The translations under genes were made by a program, and so were the position numbers. Source: an uncultured Actinomycetes bacterium (GTDB lineage Bacteria; Actinomycetota; Actinomycetes; S36-B12). Taken from it: DNA of 11,524 nt. The notes beneath the pieces are model-generated. The model saw nothing but the letters and a program-made list of their open reading frames with translations, did not search any database and was not told the origin of the DNA. The stretch lies in contig CALGTB010000047.1 in the NCBI GenBank assembly GCA_937902285.1, positions 1 to 11,524 on the forward strand, in the 5' to 3' direction. Shown here one piece after another: positions 1 through 6,734 of the stretch (within the stretch, counting starts at the first letter, position 1; the number at the start of each line of letters is the position of its first letter).

Positions 1-38
1 AGCCGGCTAAACAACCTGCCTGGGCACTACAGCTAGGC

Positions 39-60
39 CGACAGCCTCCTGCAGGTGTCG
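39..60 (-). terminator. weak hairpin downstream of rsgA
   Basis: CGACA at 39-43 pairs with TGTCG at 56-60, and CCT at 45-47 pairs with AGG at 53-55, leaving one bulged base and a five-base loop. It begins three bases after the rsgA stop on the minus strand. There is no T-tract after it, so it is at best a non-canonical terminator for the aroA-rsgA transcript. It could be chance in GC-rich DNA. Confidence 0.2.
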
Positions 61-62
61 CG

Positions 63-1073
63 CTAGGCGCCGTGCCGCTCGTGGCCGCGCGCCTCATCGT
101 CGCCGGCCCTGCTGCGGATCAGCCGGCGCAGTGACTCGACGCGCACCATGCCGTCCGGCGTCGTCACGGTGCTGAGGGCGCATTCGTCCTCGTCATGGGT
201 GCAGCCCCGAGGGCAGGCCCCGGTGAGCGCGTGGAGGTCCGGGAACGCCTCCACGACACGTTCGAGATCGACATGGGCGAGTCCGAAGGACCTGATGCCC
301 GGAGTGTCGATGATCCATCCGCCTCCGGGCAGCAGCAGGGCCACAACGCTCGTCGACGTGTGGCGCCCACGCCCCGTGACCTCGTTGACGTGCCCGGTCG
401 ATCGGTCGGCGGTCGGGACCAGGTTGTTGACGAGCGTCGACTTGCCGACCCCCGAGTGCCCCACGAGGACGGTCGCCTCATCGGCGAGCGAGCGCCGCAG
501 CTCGTCGGGCACCTGCTTGCGGGTGATCAGGTGGATGGGCAGGTCGAGCGGCCCGTAGAGCGACAGCAGCTCGTCCGGAGGGGTGAGATCGGTCTTGGTG
601 ATCACGAGCATCGGCTCGATTCCGGCGTCGTACGCGGCGACGAGGGCGCGGTCGATGAGCCCCGTGCGCGGCTCGGGATTCACGGTCGACGTGACGACCG
701 CCATCTGCGTGGCGTTGGCGACGACGACCCGCTCGACGGGGTCGGTGTCATCGGCGGTGCGTCGGAGGGTGGAGGAGCGCTCGTGCCGACGCACGATGCG
801 CCCCTGAGTGTCGGTGTCGCCGGTCACGTCCCCGACGACGTCGACATGATCGCCGACGACGATGCCCTTGCGACCGAGCTCGCGCGCCTTGATCGCATAG
901 ATCGGGGTGAGGTCGTCGAGCTCGACGGTGAACCGCCCGCGATCCACCGTGATCACGGTGCCGGGCTGGGCATCGACGTGATCGGGGCGGTCCTTCGAGC
1001 GGGGACGTGACTTCCCGCGTCCGGGGCGGACACGCACGTCGTCCTCATCGAGCTGGTGCGGCTTGCGGGCCAC
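63..1073 (-). CDS. rsgA: ribosome small subunit-dependent GTPase RsgA
   Basis: RsgA is a circularly permuted GTPase that binds and checks the maturing 30S subunit. The 336-residue protein has an OB-fold-like N-terminal part (about residues 35-95) after a basic, charged tail. The G motifs come in permuted order: G4-like TKTD at 159-162 (T replaces the usual N), G1 GHSGVGKST at 205-213, and G3 DTPG at 256-259. The switch region GRGRHTST is at 234-241. The C-terminal zinc knuckle uses C287, C291, H293 and C298. The start is GTG at 1073, whose first base is also the last base of the aroA stop (TAGTG overlap), so translation is probably coupled to aroA. The aroA-rsgA pair is a standard actinobacterial arrangement. 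Identification is secure; the exact start is inferred from the overlap. Confidence 0.96.
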   Translation of the reverse strand: MARKPHQLDEDDVRVRPGRGKSRPRSKDRPDHVDAQPGTVITVDRGRFTVELDDLTPIYAIKARELGRKGIVVGDHVDVVGDVTGDTDTQGRIVRRHERSSTLRRTADDTDPVERVVVANATQMAVVTSTVNPEPRTGLIDRALVAAYDAGIEPMLVITKTDLTPPDELLSLYGPLDLPIHLITRKQVPDELRRSLADEATVLVGHSGVGKSTLVNNLVPTADRSTGHVNEVTGRGRHTSTSVVALLLPGGGWIIDTPGIRSFGLAHVDLERVVEAFPDLHALTGACPRGCTHDEDECALSTVTTPDGMVRVESLRRLIRSRAGDDEARGHERHGA

Positions 1074-2401
1074 TAACGGACGCCCGACCCGTCATCGAGC
1101 AGCGCCGTCCAGCGGGCCGCGAAGTCCGGCAGGGTCTTGCTGGTGGTGCCGATGTCCTCGACGAGCACGCCGGGCACCCTCAGTCCGATCACGGCTCCGG
1201 AGGTCGCCATGCGATGGTCGCCGTAGGTGCGGAACGGGCCGCCGTGCAGGGGTCGCGGTTCGATGACGAGGCCGTCGTCCGTTTCGGTCACGTGGCCGCC
1301 GAGTCCATTGATCTCGGCGGTGAGCGCCGCGAGGCGATCGGTCTCGTGGCCGCGCAGGTGCGCGATGCCGCGCAGCCGGCTCGGGCCGTCCGCCAGCGCC
1401 GCGAGAGCCGCGATCGTCGGAGCCAGCTCGCCGACCGCGGAGAGGTCGGCGTCGATCCCGCTGATGCTGGCACCTCCGGTGACGGCGAGGCCGTCCTCGC
1501 CGAGGTCGACCTGCGCTCCCATGCTCGCCAGCAGCGTGCGCAGGGCGTCGCCGGCCTGCGTCGTGTGCTGCGGCCATCCCGGCACGACCACCCGCCCCTG
1601 GGTCACGAGTGCGGCGGCTAGGAACGGTGCGGCGTTCGAGAGGTCGGGCTCGATGGCCCGATCGAGGGCGCTGATCCCGTGCGGGTCGACGTGCCACACC
1701 CAGTCGCCCGCCTTGCGCACGACGACGCCCTGCTCGGCGAGCATCGCCACCGTGAGGTCGATGTGCGGAAGGCTCGGAATCGGGTCGCCCACATGGTGGA
1801 TGGTCACTCCGGCGTTGAACCGCGCAGCGCTGAGCAGCAGCCCCGAGATGAACTGGCTCGAGCGCGACGCATCGACCGTGACCTCGCCTCCGCGCAGCTC
1901 GCCGGTCGCCTCGATGGCGAACGGGAGCCGCCCCGTCCCGCGGTCGTAGACCTTCGCGCCCAGCTCCTTGAGGGACTCGATGATCGTGGCCATGGGGCGC
2001 TTGCGCGCGTGCGCGTCGCCATCGAAGGACACCTGCCCGTGGGCGAGGGTGGCCAGCGGCGGGACGAAGCGCATCACGGTTCCGGCCAGCCCGACGTCGA
2101 CCGACACCGGGCCGCGCATGAAGTGCGGCGTGACGCGCACGTCGACGTTGCCGACGGCGTGACGCCGGGTCACGCGGACCTCGTTGCCCAGGAGTCGCAG
2201 CGCGTCGATCATCAGCTGCGTGTCCCGCGCCTCGAGCAGGCCGCTGATCGTGCTGGGGCCGTCGGCGAGGACGGCGAGCACGAGGGCGCGGTTGCTGGCG
2301 GACTTGGAGCCGGGGACGGCAACGCTCGCCGACACCGGGCGGTCCGCGGTCGGCGCCGGCCACAGCTCGTTCGAGATCGCGTTCTCGGATGTCGTCATCA
2401 C
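1073..2401 (-). CDS. aroA: 3-phosphoshikimate 1-carboxyvinyltransferase (EPSP synthase)
   Basis: AroA transfers the enolpyruvyl group of PEP to shikimate-3-phosphate, the sixth step of chorismate synthesis, in the cytosol. The 442-residue length is normal for the family. Family motifs are in order: GSKSASNRAL at 31-40 (substrate-binding loop), LAGTVMRF (the PEP/glyphosate loop, with LAGT instead of the more common NAGT), DASRSSQFISGLLL, EPDLSNAAPFLAAA, LRGHETDRLAAL, and TYGDHRMATSGA near the C-terminus. The reading frame begins GTG-ATG. The second codon, ATG at 2398, is the likelier start because a -10 hexamer lies exactly seven bases upstream and no Shine-Dalgarno is visible, which would shorten the protein by one residue. 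The 3' end overlaps the rsgA start by one base. Upstream copC is on the same strand 34 bases away, so read-through is also possible. Confidence 0.97.
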   Translation of the reverse strand: MMTTSENAISNELWPAPTADRPVSASVAVPGSKSASNRALVLAVLADGPSTISGLLEARDTQLMIDALRLLGNEVRVTRRHAVGNVDVRVTPHFMRGPVSVDVGLAGTVMRFVPPLATLAHGQVSFDGDAHARKRPMATIIESLKELGAKVYDRGTGRLPFAIEATGELRGGEVTVDASRSSQFISGLLLSAARFNAGVTIHHVGDPIPSLPHIDLTVAMLAEQGVVVRKAGDWVWHVDPHGISALDRAIEPDLSNAAPFLAAALVTQGRVVVPGWPQHTTQAGDALRTLLASMGAQVDLGEDGLAVTGGASISGIDADLSAVGELAPTIAALAALADGPSRLRGIAHLRGHETDRLAALTAEINGLGGHVTETDDGLVIEPRPLHGGPFRTYGDHRMATSGAVIGLRVPGVLVEDIGTTSKTLPDFAARWTALLDDGSGVR

Positions 2402-2410
2402 GGCAAGGCT
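2398..2410 (-). promoter_or_regulatory. leaderless -10 promoter of aroA
   Basis: On the minus strand TAGCCT (2410 to 2405) matches the actinobacterial TANNNT -10 element. The seventh base after it is the A of ATG 2398, so the transcript would begin at the start codon. No Shine-Dalgarno precedes the gene and no -35 is recognisable. This gives aroA-rsgA a promoter separate from the copper operon. Confidence 0.55.
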
Positions 2411-2435
2411 ATCGGGCGCAGCCGGGCATGGGGGA

Positions 2436-3029
2436 TCACGTCTGGGGGCGACGGACGACGGCGATCACCACCGCGGCCGCGACGGCGACGAGCACGGCGA
2501 GTCCCACGAGGATCGGCCATGAGCCGCCATCGGTCGTGGGGGTCGAGGCGTCCGGCGACGCGGGCGCCGTCCCGGCGGGCGCCACCGAGGGCGTGGGCGA
2601 CAGTGAGGGTGCGGCGCTCGCGGACGTCGACGGGACGGAGCCCGCACCCGTGACGGTGAAGGAGAACGAGTCCGTGATGGTGTGGCCGTCTGCCGAGACG
2701 ACCCGGAAGGCCGCCGTGTAGCGGCCCGGCGGCGCGTCCGCCGCGATGCCCGTCGAGAGGCTGCGCCTGCCGAACGTGGGCTGCGGCGAGCTGACGATGA
2801 GGCTGTCGTCGACGCGGACGACGAGGGCCGTGCCGACGTCTATCAGCCCGCTGTCGAACGTGACGGTCACCGTGGCGGGCGCGGCCTCGAGCACCGCGCC
2901 GTCGGCCGGCTCGGTGCCGATGACGGCGCTGTGCCCCGAGGCCGCGGGCACGCCGACGACGATCGGGGCGAGGGCGAGTGCAAGTCCCAGTCCGAGGGCG
3001 AGTCCCGCGGCCATGCGTCGCGACCTCAT
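2436..3029 (-). CDS. copC: CopC-domain copper-binding protein, membrane-anchored
   Basis: This 197-residue secreted protein carries a CopC domain. A signal peptide (about residues 1-32, ending ASG) would leave His33 as the mature N-terminus. His33 with D114 and H116 in SADGHTITD matches the H1/Asp/His Cu(II) site known for CopC. The domain (33-128) keeps family features such as EPADGAVLE and PPGRYTAAFRVVSADGH. A Ser/Pro/Ala/Thr-rich linker (about 130-165) follows, then a single membrane helix (about 168-190) with an RRPQT cytoplasmic tail, so the domain is probably tethered outside the membrane. No CopD transporter domain is present. The frame is open further upstream, but ATG 3029 directly precedes the signal peptide and overlaps the peroxidase stop (ATGA), implying coupling. 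The copper role is inferred from family and neighbours. Confidence 0.88.
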   Translation of the reverse strand: MRSRRMAAGLALGLGLALALAPIVVGVPAASGHSAVIGTEPADGAVLEAAPATVTVTFDSGLIDVGTALVVRVDDSLIVSSPQPTFGRRSLSTGIAADAPPGRYTAAFRVVSADGHTITDSFSFTVTGAGSVPSTSASAAPSLSPTPSVAPAGTAPASPDASTPTTDGGSWPILVGLAVLVAVAAAVVIAVVRRPQT

Positions 3030-4285
3030 GTGAGCAGCCCCTCGGCGATGAACCGACCCTCTCGGGCCCCCGCCGGGATCAGGTAGGTCGCCGAGCCGAC
3101 CGTCGTGTTCCAACGGTTGAAGGCGTCCGACGCAGCGATCCGCTCCTGCATCGGGATGAAGGACGTGCGCGGATCGCGCATGTACGCGGCGAAGAGCAGC
3201 CCCATGTCACGTCCGCCGTCACGCGTTCCGTCGTCGTAGTTGAAGGGCCGTCGCAGGATCATGGCGTCCTTCGATGGTGCATGCGCCACGCGGATGTGGG
3301 CGTCCGCAGCGATGACGGGAAGCCCGAGGTCATCGACCGCATCGAACGGCACCGGGTCGGTCTCGTGCTCAGCGCCGATGGGTGCGCCCGAGTCGAGGCG
3401 CCGGCCGATGACGGTCTCCTGGACAGCGCGATCGAGGAGGTCCCACGGCTCCATGAGCATGCGGATGCGGCGCAGCACGAGCACCGTCCCTCCGGCCAGC
3501 CAGTCGGGACCGTCGGCGATCCATACGGTGGAGTCGAGGTCGTCGCCCGTCGGGTTGACCGTTCCGTCGACCTGGCCCATGAGGTTGCGCGTGGCCTCGC
3601 TGCCCGGGGTGGCGGGGGTCGGGGAGCGGAATCCCTGCTGCGTCCAGCGGGTACGGGTGAGCGCCGAGACGTCCTTCGCCAGCATGCGCACGGTGTGCGA
3701 CAGAGTGACCGGGTCGTCCGCGCCGACCTGGAGCATGAGGTCGGTCTCGGACCACGGCCGTTCGAAGCGGTCGGTCGAGAAGTCAGGCATGACCGGCAGC
3801 TGGGCGGGGATCTCGCGGGCGAGGCCGAGCCGTTCGAACAGGCTGCGGCCCAGGCCGACTGTCACGGTGAGCATCCCGGCACTGGCGGCGAGCTCGGGCT
3901 GGGTGTCTCCCAGGGCCGGCTCGCCCTGCGTCAGCCGCGCGGCGTCGTCGGTGACCAGCCGCATCACCGCAATGGCGTCGTCGCGCGTCGGCTCCCGCAG
4001 GTCGAGGCCGATGAAGGTCTGGAACAGGGCCGGGGGCGTCGTGACGCCCGACTGGTGCACGCCGTAGTACGGCAGGATCGCCGGCGCGTCGCTGGCGGCG
4101 GCGACGCTCGCGGCCGGGCTCGGGATCGCGGTGGGCGCCGGGGTGGGGCCGCTGGCTGTCGGGGTGCCGTCCGGGCGCTGGCCGAGGGCGTACCCGCCGG
4201 CGGCGCCGAGGATCGCGGCGCCGCCGGCAGCCAGCACTCCCCGCCGGGTGAGCCCGGTGCGTGGGGGTTGCTGGTCGGTACTCAC
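3026..4285 (-). CDS. Tat-exported DyP-type haem peroxidase (EfeB-like)
   Basis: This 419-residue protein belongs to the dye-decolourising peroxidase family, closest in layout to the exported EfeB type. The N-terminus has a twin-arginine signal (LTRRGVLAAGG, R14-R15) followed by a hydrophobic stretch and a Pro/Ala/Thr linker to about residue 65. The family GxxDG motif is G237-Q-V-D240-G241, with D240 the expected distal acid. H330 in DAHIRVAHA is the likely proximal haem ligand. ILRRPFNYDDG (343-353) and GLLFAAYMRDPR (362-373) are typical family blocks, and R345 or R346 may be the distal arginine. The frame is open far upstream, but that part is a shadow of the chaperone gene. GTG 4285 gives the Tat signal at the N-terminus and overlaps the chaperone stop by one base (TAGTG). 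Family membership is secure; the substrate is unknown, and the neighbours suggest copper rather than the iron-linked EfeUOB context. Confidence 0.9.
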   Translation of the reverse strand: MSTDQQPPRTGLTRRGVLAAGGAAILGAAGGYALGQRPDGTPTASGPTPAPTAIPSPAASVAAASDAPAILPYYGVHQSGVTTPPALFQTFIGLDLREPTRDDAIAVMRLVTDDAARLTQGEPALGDTQPELAASAGMLTVTVGLGRSLFERLGLAREIPAQLPVMPDFSTDRFERPWSETDLMLQVGADDPVTLSHTVRMLAKDVSALTRTRWTQQGFRSPTPATPGSEATRNLMGQVDGTVNPTGDDLDSTVWIADGPDWLAGGTVLVLRRIRMLMEPWDLLDRAVQETVIGRRLDSGAPIGAEHETDPVPFDAVDDLGLPVIAADAHIRVAHAPSKDAMILRRPFNYDDGTRDGGRDMGLLFAAYMRDPRTSFIPMQERIAASDAFNRWNTTVGSATYLIPAGAREGRFIAEGLLT

Positions 4286-4932
4286 TACATGCCCGACATT
4301 CCCGTGCCGTTCGGGTCGTACGTCTCGTTCGCTCCCGTGTAGGTCTTGGCGATCACCTTGACCGTCAGCAGGCCCCCGTCGGACGTGATGAGGGTGATGG
4401 GGATGAGCTGGCCCGGCTTGATGGGCTTCTTGACCTTCATGAGCATGACGTGGTTGCCGCCCGGCTTGAGGGTGGCCATGCCGCCTGCCGGGACGACGAT
4501 CCCGCCGGGCTTCTCCTGCATCACCATCGTGCCGTTGCTCTCGGCCATCTCGTGCAGCTGGACCGCTGCCGACAGGGGGCTCGAGGCGCCGACGATGGTG
4601 ATGGCCTTGCCCGTGGGGTTCGAGATGACGCCGAACGAGGCCGTCATGCCCGAGTCGACGGCCTTCACCCAGCCGTCGGAGAGCTTCAGCGGGGACTTCG
4701 ACTCCGTGAGCCCCTTGCTCCACGTCGGCTTGGCCGACCCGGTCTTCTGGCAGAGGTACACGGTGCCGTGGTTGTACTCGGTGAGGCCCGACATGGCGCA
4801 CCGTGCGCCGGGCTTGGGTGCCTCGTGGGCCTGGGCGGGGGCGGCCACCGAGCCGATGGCGGCCATGGAGATGAGTACGGCGGCACCGATCCGGGCGGAT
4901 CGTGACGCCGTGATGCTGCGTGCGAATGACAT
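4285..4932 (-). CDS. PCuAC-family periplasmic copper chaperone with N-terminal Cys-pair module
   Basis: This 215-residue secreted protein has a signal peptide (1-35, cleavage after AQA). Its C-terminal PCuAC domain (about 80-200) carries the Cu(I)-binding His/Met set: H127-E-M129, M138, and H161-V-M163. H127 to M138 has the ten-residue spacing of the family motif; the second gap is 22. PCuAC proteins carry Cu(I) outside the cell and can supply the CuA site of cytochrome oxidase. Between signal and PCuAC domain, residues 36-75 form a separate module with C45 and C60 (PGARC...YLCQKTG...W71), resembling small Cys-pair repeats of secreted actinobacterial proteins. The C-terminal tail is short and Met/Gly-rich. 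The start ATG 4932 has a good Shine-Dalgarno, GAAGGA at 4939-4944, six bases away. It sits second in the copper cassette and overlaps the peroxidase start by one base. Confidence 0.88.
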   Translation of the reverse strand: MSFARSITASRSARIGAAVLISMAAIGSVAAPAQAHEAPKPGARCAMSGLTEYNHGTVYLCQKTGSAKPTWSKGLTESKSPLKLSDGWVKAVDSGMTASFGVISNPTGKAITIVGASSPLSAAVQLHEMAESNGTMVMQEKPGGIVVPAGGMATLKPGGNHVMLMKVKKPIKPGQLIPITLITSDGGLLTVKVIAKTYTGANETYDPNGTGMSGM

Positions 4933-4954
4933 GTGCGTTCCTTCGGGTAGGTCG

Positions 4955-4976
4955 GATGGGAGTGGCGCAACCCATC
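4955..4976. repeat. inverted repeat in leader of copper chaperone gene
   Basis: GATGGG at 4955-4960 is the exact inverse complement of CCCATC at 4971-4976, with a ten-base loop. It lies in the 68-base gap between the membrane protein stop and the chaperone start, just upstream of the Shine-Dalgarno. It could be an operator, an RNA stem affecting the downstream genes, or chance. Confidence 0.4.
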
Positions 4977-5000
4977 GGCCATGAAGGGACGGGCTGCTGC

Positions 5001-5540
5001 CTAGGTGACGAGGACGGCGGCGCGTGGCGGGCCGCGGCCCTCGACGCTGTGACGGAGGGCGTCGCGGACGTGGAGGTGGCGCCGCGTCGACGGAGGGATC
5101 GCCCGTCCGGGCACGCCGACGGGGTCCGGCAGGACGGTGGCCGGGCTGCCGAGGAGGTGGGCCAGCAGTGCCGCCCAGCGCTGGATGAGCCCATCCGAGT
5201 GGACGAGCACGACCGCGGCGACGAGGGCGGCCGCGAGGTGGGCGGCGAGCATGGAGGTCGAGGGCACCAGCCCGGCCGTGTGCCCGTGCGTGCCGGCGAA
5301 CGCGAGGATCAGGTGCAGGAGGGCCTGCGCGCCGACGAGGTAGGCGGTCGTCCACGCCAGGGAGCGACGGCGGTCACTGACGGCCCAGGTGAGGGCGGTC
5401 GCCAGGCCGACCACGAGGACCAGCGGCACGAGCGAGGGAAGGGTCCCGGAGGCAGCCGAGTGGGCCGCGAGGGTGAGCACCACGAGGGCGGACGAGGTCA
5501 GGGCGGTGCGCGCACCGCGTGGCCCCTGGGTCCGGTTCAC
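5001..5540 (-). CDS. small four-helix membrane protein of the copper cassette
   Basis: I do not know a function for this 179-residue protein. It has four predicted membrane helices (about residues 13-31, 36-54, 61-82, 96-115) and a hydrophilic C-terminal tail (120-179) rich in Arg and Pro. Histidines lie in or beside the helices: H27, H76, H85, H87, H101 and H114, with M97 one helix turn from H101. This is compatible with metal handling but is not proof. Short actinobacterial membrane proteins of this look occur beside PCuAC and CopC genes, and it is the first gene of this cassette. The start is GTG 5540, chosen because a TAGACT -10 element sits exactly seven bases upstream with no Shine-Dalgarno. 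The metal role is inference from context and histidines. Confidence 0.75.
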   Translation of the reverse strand: MNRTQGPRGARTALTSSALVVLTLAAHSAASGTLPSLVPLVLVVGLATALTWAVSDRRRSLAWTTAYLVGAQALLHLILAFAGTHGHTAGLVPSTSMLAAHLAAALVAAVVLVHSDGLIQRWAALLAHLLGSPATVLPDPVGVPGRAIPPSTRRHLHVRDALRHSVEGRGPPRAAVLVT

Positions 5541-5552
5541 GCTGGCAGTCTA
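5540..5552 (-). promoter_or_regulatory. leaderless -10 promoter of the copper cassette
   Basis: TAGACT on the minus strand (5552 to 5547) matches TANNNT, and the seventh base after it is the G of the GTG start at 5540. The transcript would begin at the start codon. No -35 hexamer is visible. It faces away from the promoter for the FUSC gene in the same 54-base gap. Confidence 0.55.
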
Positions 5553-5582
5553 CGAGTGGCGGCGGCAACCGCTGGCCCGGTC

Positions 5583-5595
5583 TAGCCTGAACCCG
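5583..5595 (+). promoter_or_regulatory. leaderless -10 promoter of the FUSC gene
   Basis: TAGCCT at 5583-5588 is followed after seven bases by the G of GTG 5595. There is no Shine-Dalgarno between them. Same geometry as the divergent membrane protein promoter and the aroA promoter; no -35 is visible. Confidence 0.55.
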
Positions 5596-6731
5596 TGAGC
5601 GCGTCCGTGGATACCGACGACCTGCTCCCGGATCTCGACCTCGCCCAGATCATGCAGCAGCGCCCCCTGGGCCTCGGATCCGTCCGGCACGTGCTGCGCA
5701 TCGCCATCGCCGTGACGGTGTCGTGGGCCGTTGCCGTCGCCGTCTCGCACAGCCAGCTCGCGCTCTTCGCGCCCATCACCACGCTGCTCGTGGTGCAGTC
5801 GTCGGCCTGGACGACGCTCGGCATGTCCATCCAGCGCATCCTGGGCACGGGCATCGGGGTGCTCGTCGCGTCCGTATGGGTGAACCTCGTCGGGCTCACC
5901 TGGTGGTCCTTCTTCATCGGCGTCGGCGCGGCCCTGCTCATCGCCAGGATGCTTCCGTGGTCGCTGGGCGGCCAGCTGCAGATCCCGGTGGCCGTCGTCT
6001 TCGTGCTCGCCATCGGCCCCGGATCGATCGGCCAGGATGCGTGGCGGGTCGCCGACGTGTTCATCGGTGGGGCCATCGGCCTGCTGGCCGTGTTCATCTA
6101 CCCGCCCAAGCCACGGCCCGAGGTGCTCGACGGGGCGCTGCGCACCTATCGCGACGCGATCATCGAGACGATGCGGCAGGTGGGAGCGGCGTCGGGATCC
6201 CTGGCCGAGCCCCTCGTCGGCGCGCAGCCCCATGACTACGTGGCCACGAGCCGCCGGCTCCGCGACCTCGCGGACACGGCGCGCTCCGAGCTGGTGCGCT
6301 TCGTCGAGGGGGCGCACCTGAACCTGCGTGCCCGCGGACTGCAGGACCTCGTGCAGGCGAAGGCCGTGCAGCTGCGGCGGCTCGGCGGGATCGGCGTGCA
6401 GGTGCGGGGGATCGTCGGCGCTGCCAACCGCCTCTACGACCGCCCGACCGTGTCGCCGCTGCTGTCGGGGGAGGAGTTCGGGGCCCTGGTCGACAGGCTC
6501 GTCGCGCTCATGGAGTGCGTGCTCGGAGGACCGGGCCAGCCGGTCGGGGGTGTCGACCGCGGCGCGGCCAGCGAGCTGGACAGTGCGCTCGAGGCGGAGC
6601 TGCGACGGGCGGCCGACTCACTGGTGGACACCGGCGGTGGCCTCGGCGGGGCCCTGGGCTCGGTCGGCCTCGTCGGGCGGCTCGACCTCGTGCGCATTCA
6701 GTTGCTCGAGTACCGAGAGTGGGAGAACTAG
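5595..6731 (+). CDS. FUSC-family (aromatic acid exporter-like) membrane protein
   Basis: This 378-residue protein has an N-terminal membrane domain and a long cytoplasmic C-terminal half, as in FUSC/aromatic acid exporter family proteins. After a short acidic N-terminus, hydrophobic segments span about residues 33-175. They include LRIAIAVTVSWAVAVAVS, the family-typical LALFAPITTLLVVQ block, an ILGTGIGVLVASVWVNL helix, and a final helix ending in the Pro-rich FIYPPKPRPE. Residues 180-378 are charged and mostly helical, probably coiled. Related proteins are implicated in efflux of aromatic acids or other organic compounds; the substrate here is unknown. The GTG start is fixed by a leaderless -10 element. 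The stop lies three bases before the SRAP start, so the two are probably cotranscribed. It is about half the length of two-domain FUSC proteins such as YccS. Confidence 0.82.
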   Translation: MSASVDTDDLLPDLDLAQIMQQRPLGLGSVRHVLRIAIAVTVSWAVAVAVSHSQLALFAPITTLLVVQSSAWTTLGMSIQRILGTGIGVLVASVWVNLVGLTWWSFFIGVGAALLIARMLPWSLGGQLQIPVAVVFVLAIGPGSIGQDAWRVADVFIGGAIGLLAVFIYPPKPRPEVLDGALRTYRDAIIETMRQVGAASGSLAEPLVGAQPHDYVATSRRLRDLADTARSELVRFVEGAHLNLRARGLQDLVQAKAVQLRRLGGIGVQVRGIVGAANRLYDRPTVSPLLSGEEFGALVDRLVALMECVLGGPGQPVGGVDRGAASELDSALEAELRRAADSLVDTGGGLGGALGSVGLVGRLDLVRIQLLEYREWEN

Positions 6732-6734
6732 TCG

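Noticed and set aside
1..36. Possible C-terminal tail of a plus-strand gene ending TAG at 34-36
   Set aside because: Only eleven codons are visible and nothing is recognisable; another frame is equally open, so no gene is claimed.
1092..2363. 423-codon frame overlapping aroA on the same strand
   Set aside because: Extremely Arg/Pro/Ala-rich shadow of aroA in another frame; no family motif.
2978..4342. Long plus-strand frame opposite the peroxidase
   Set aside because: Arg/Gly/Val-rich antisense translation typical of GC-rich DNA; the minus strand holds clear Tat and DyP motifs.
3026..5194. 722-codon minus-strand frame running through PCuAC and into the peroxidase
   Set aside because: Only the part from GTG 4285 resembles a protein family; the upstream part is a low-complexity shadow of the chaperone gene in another frame.
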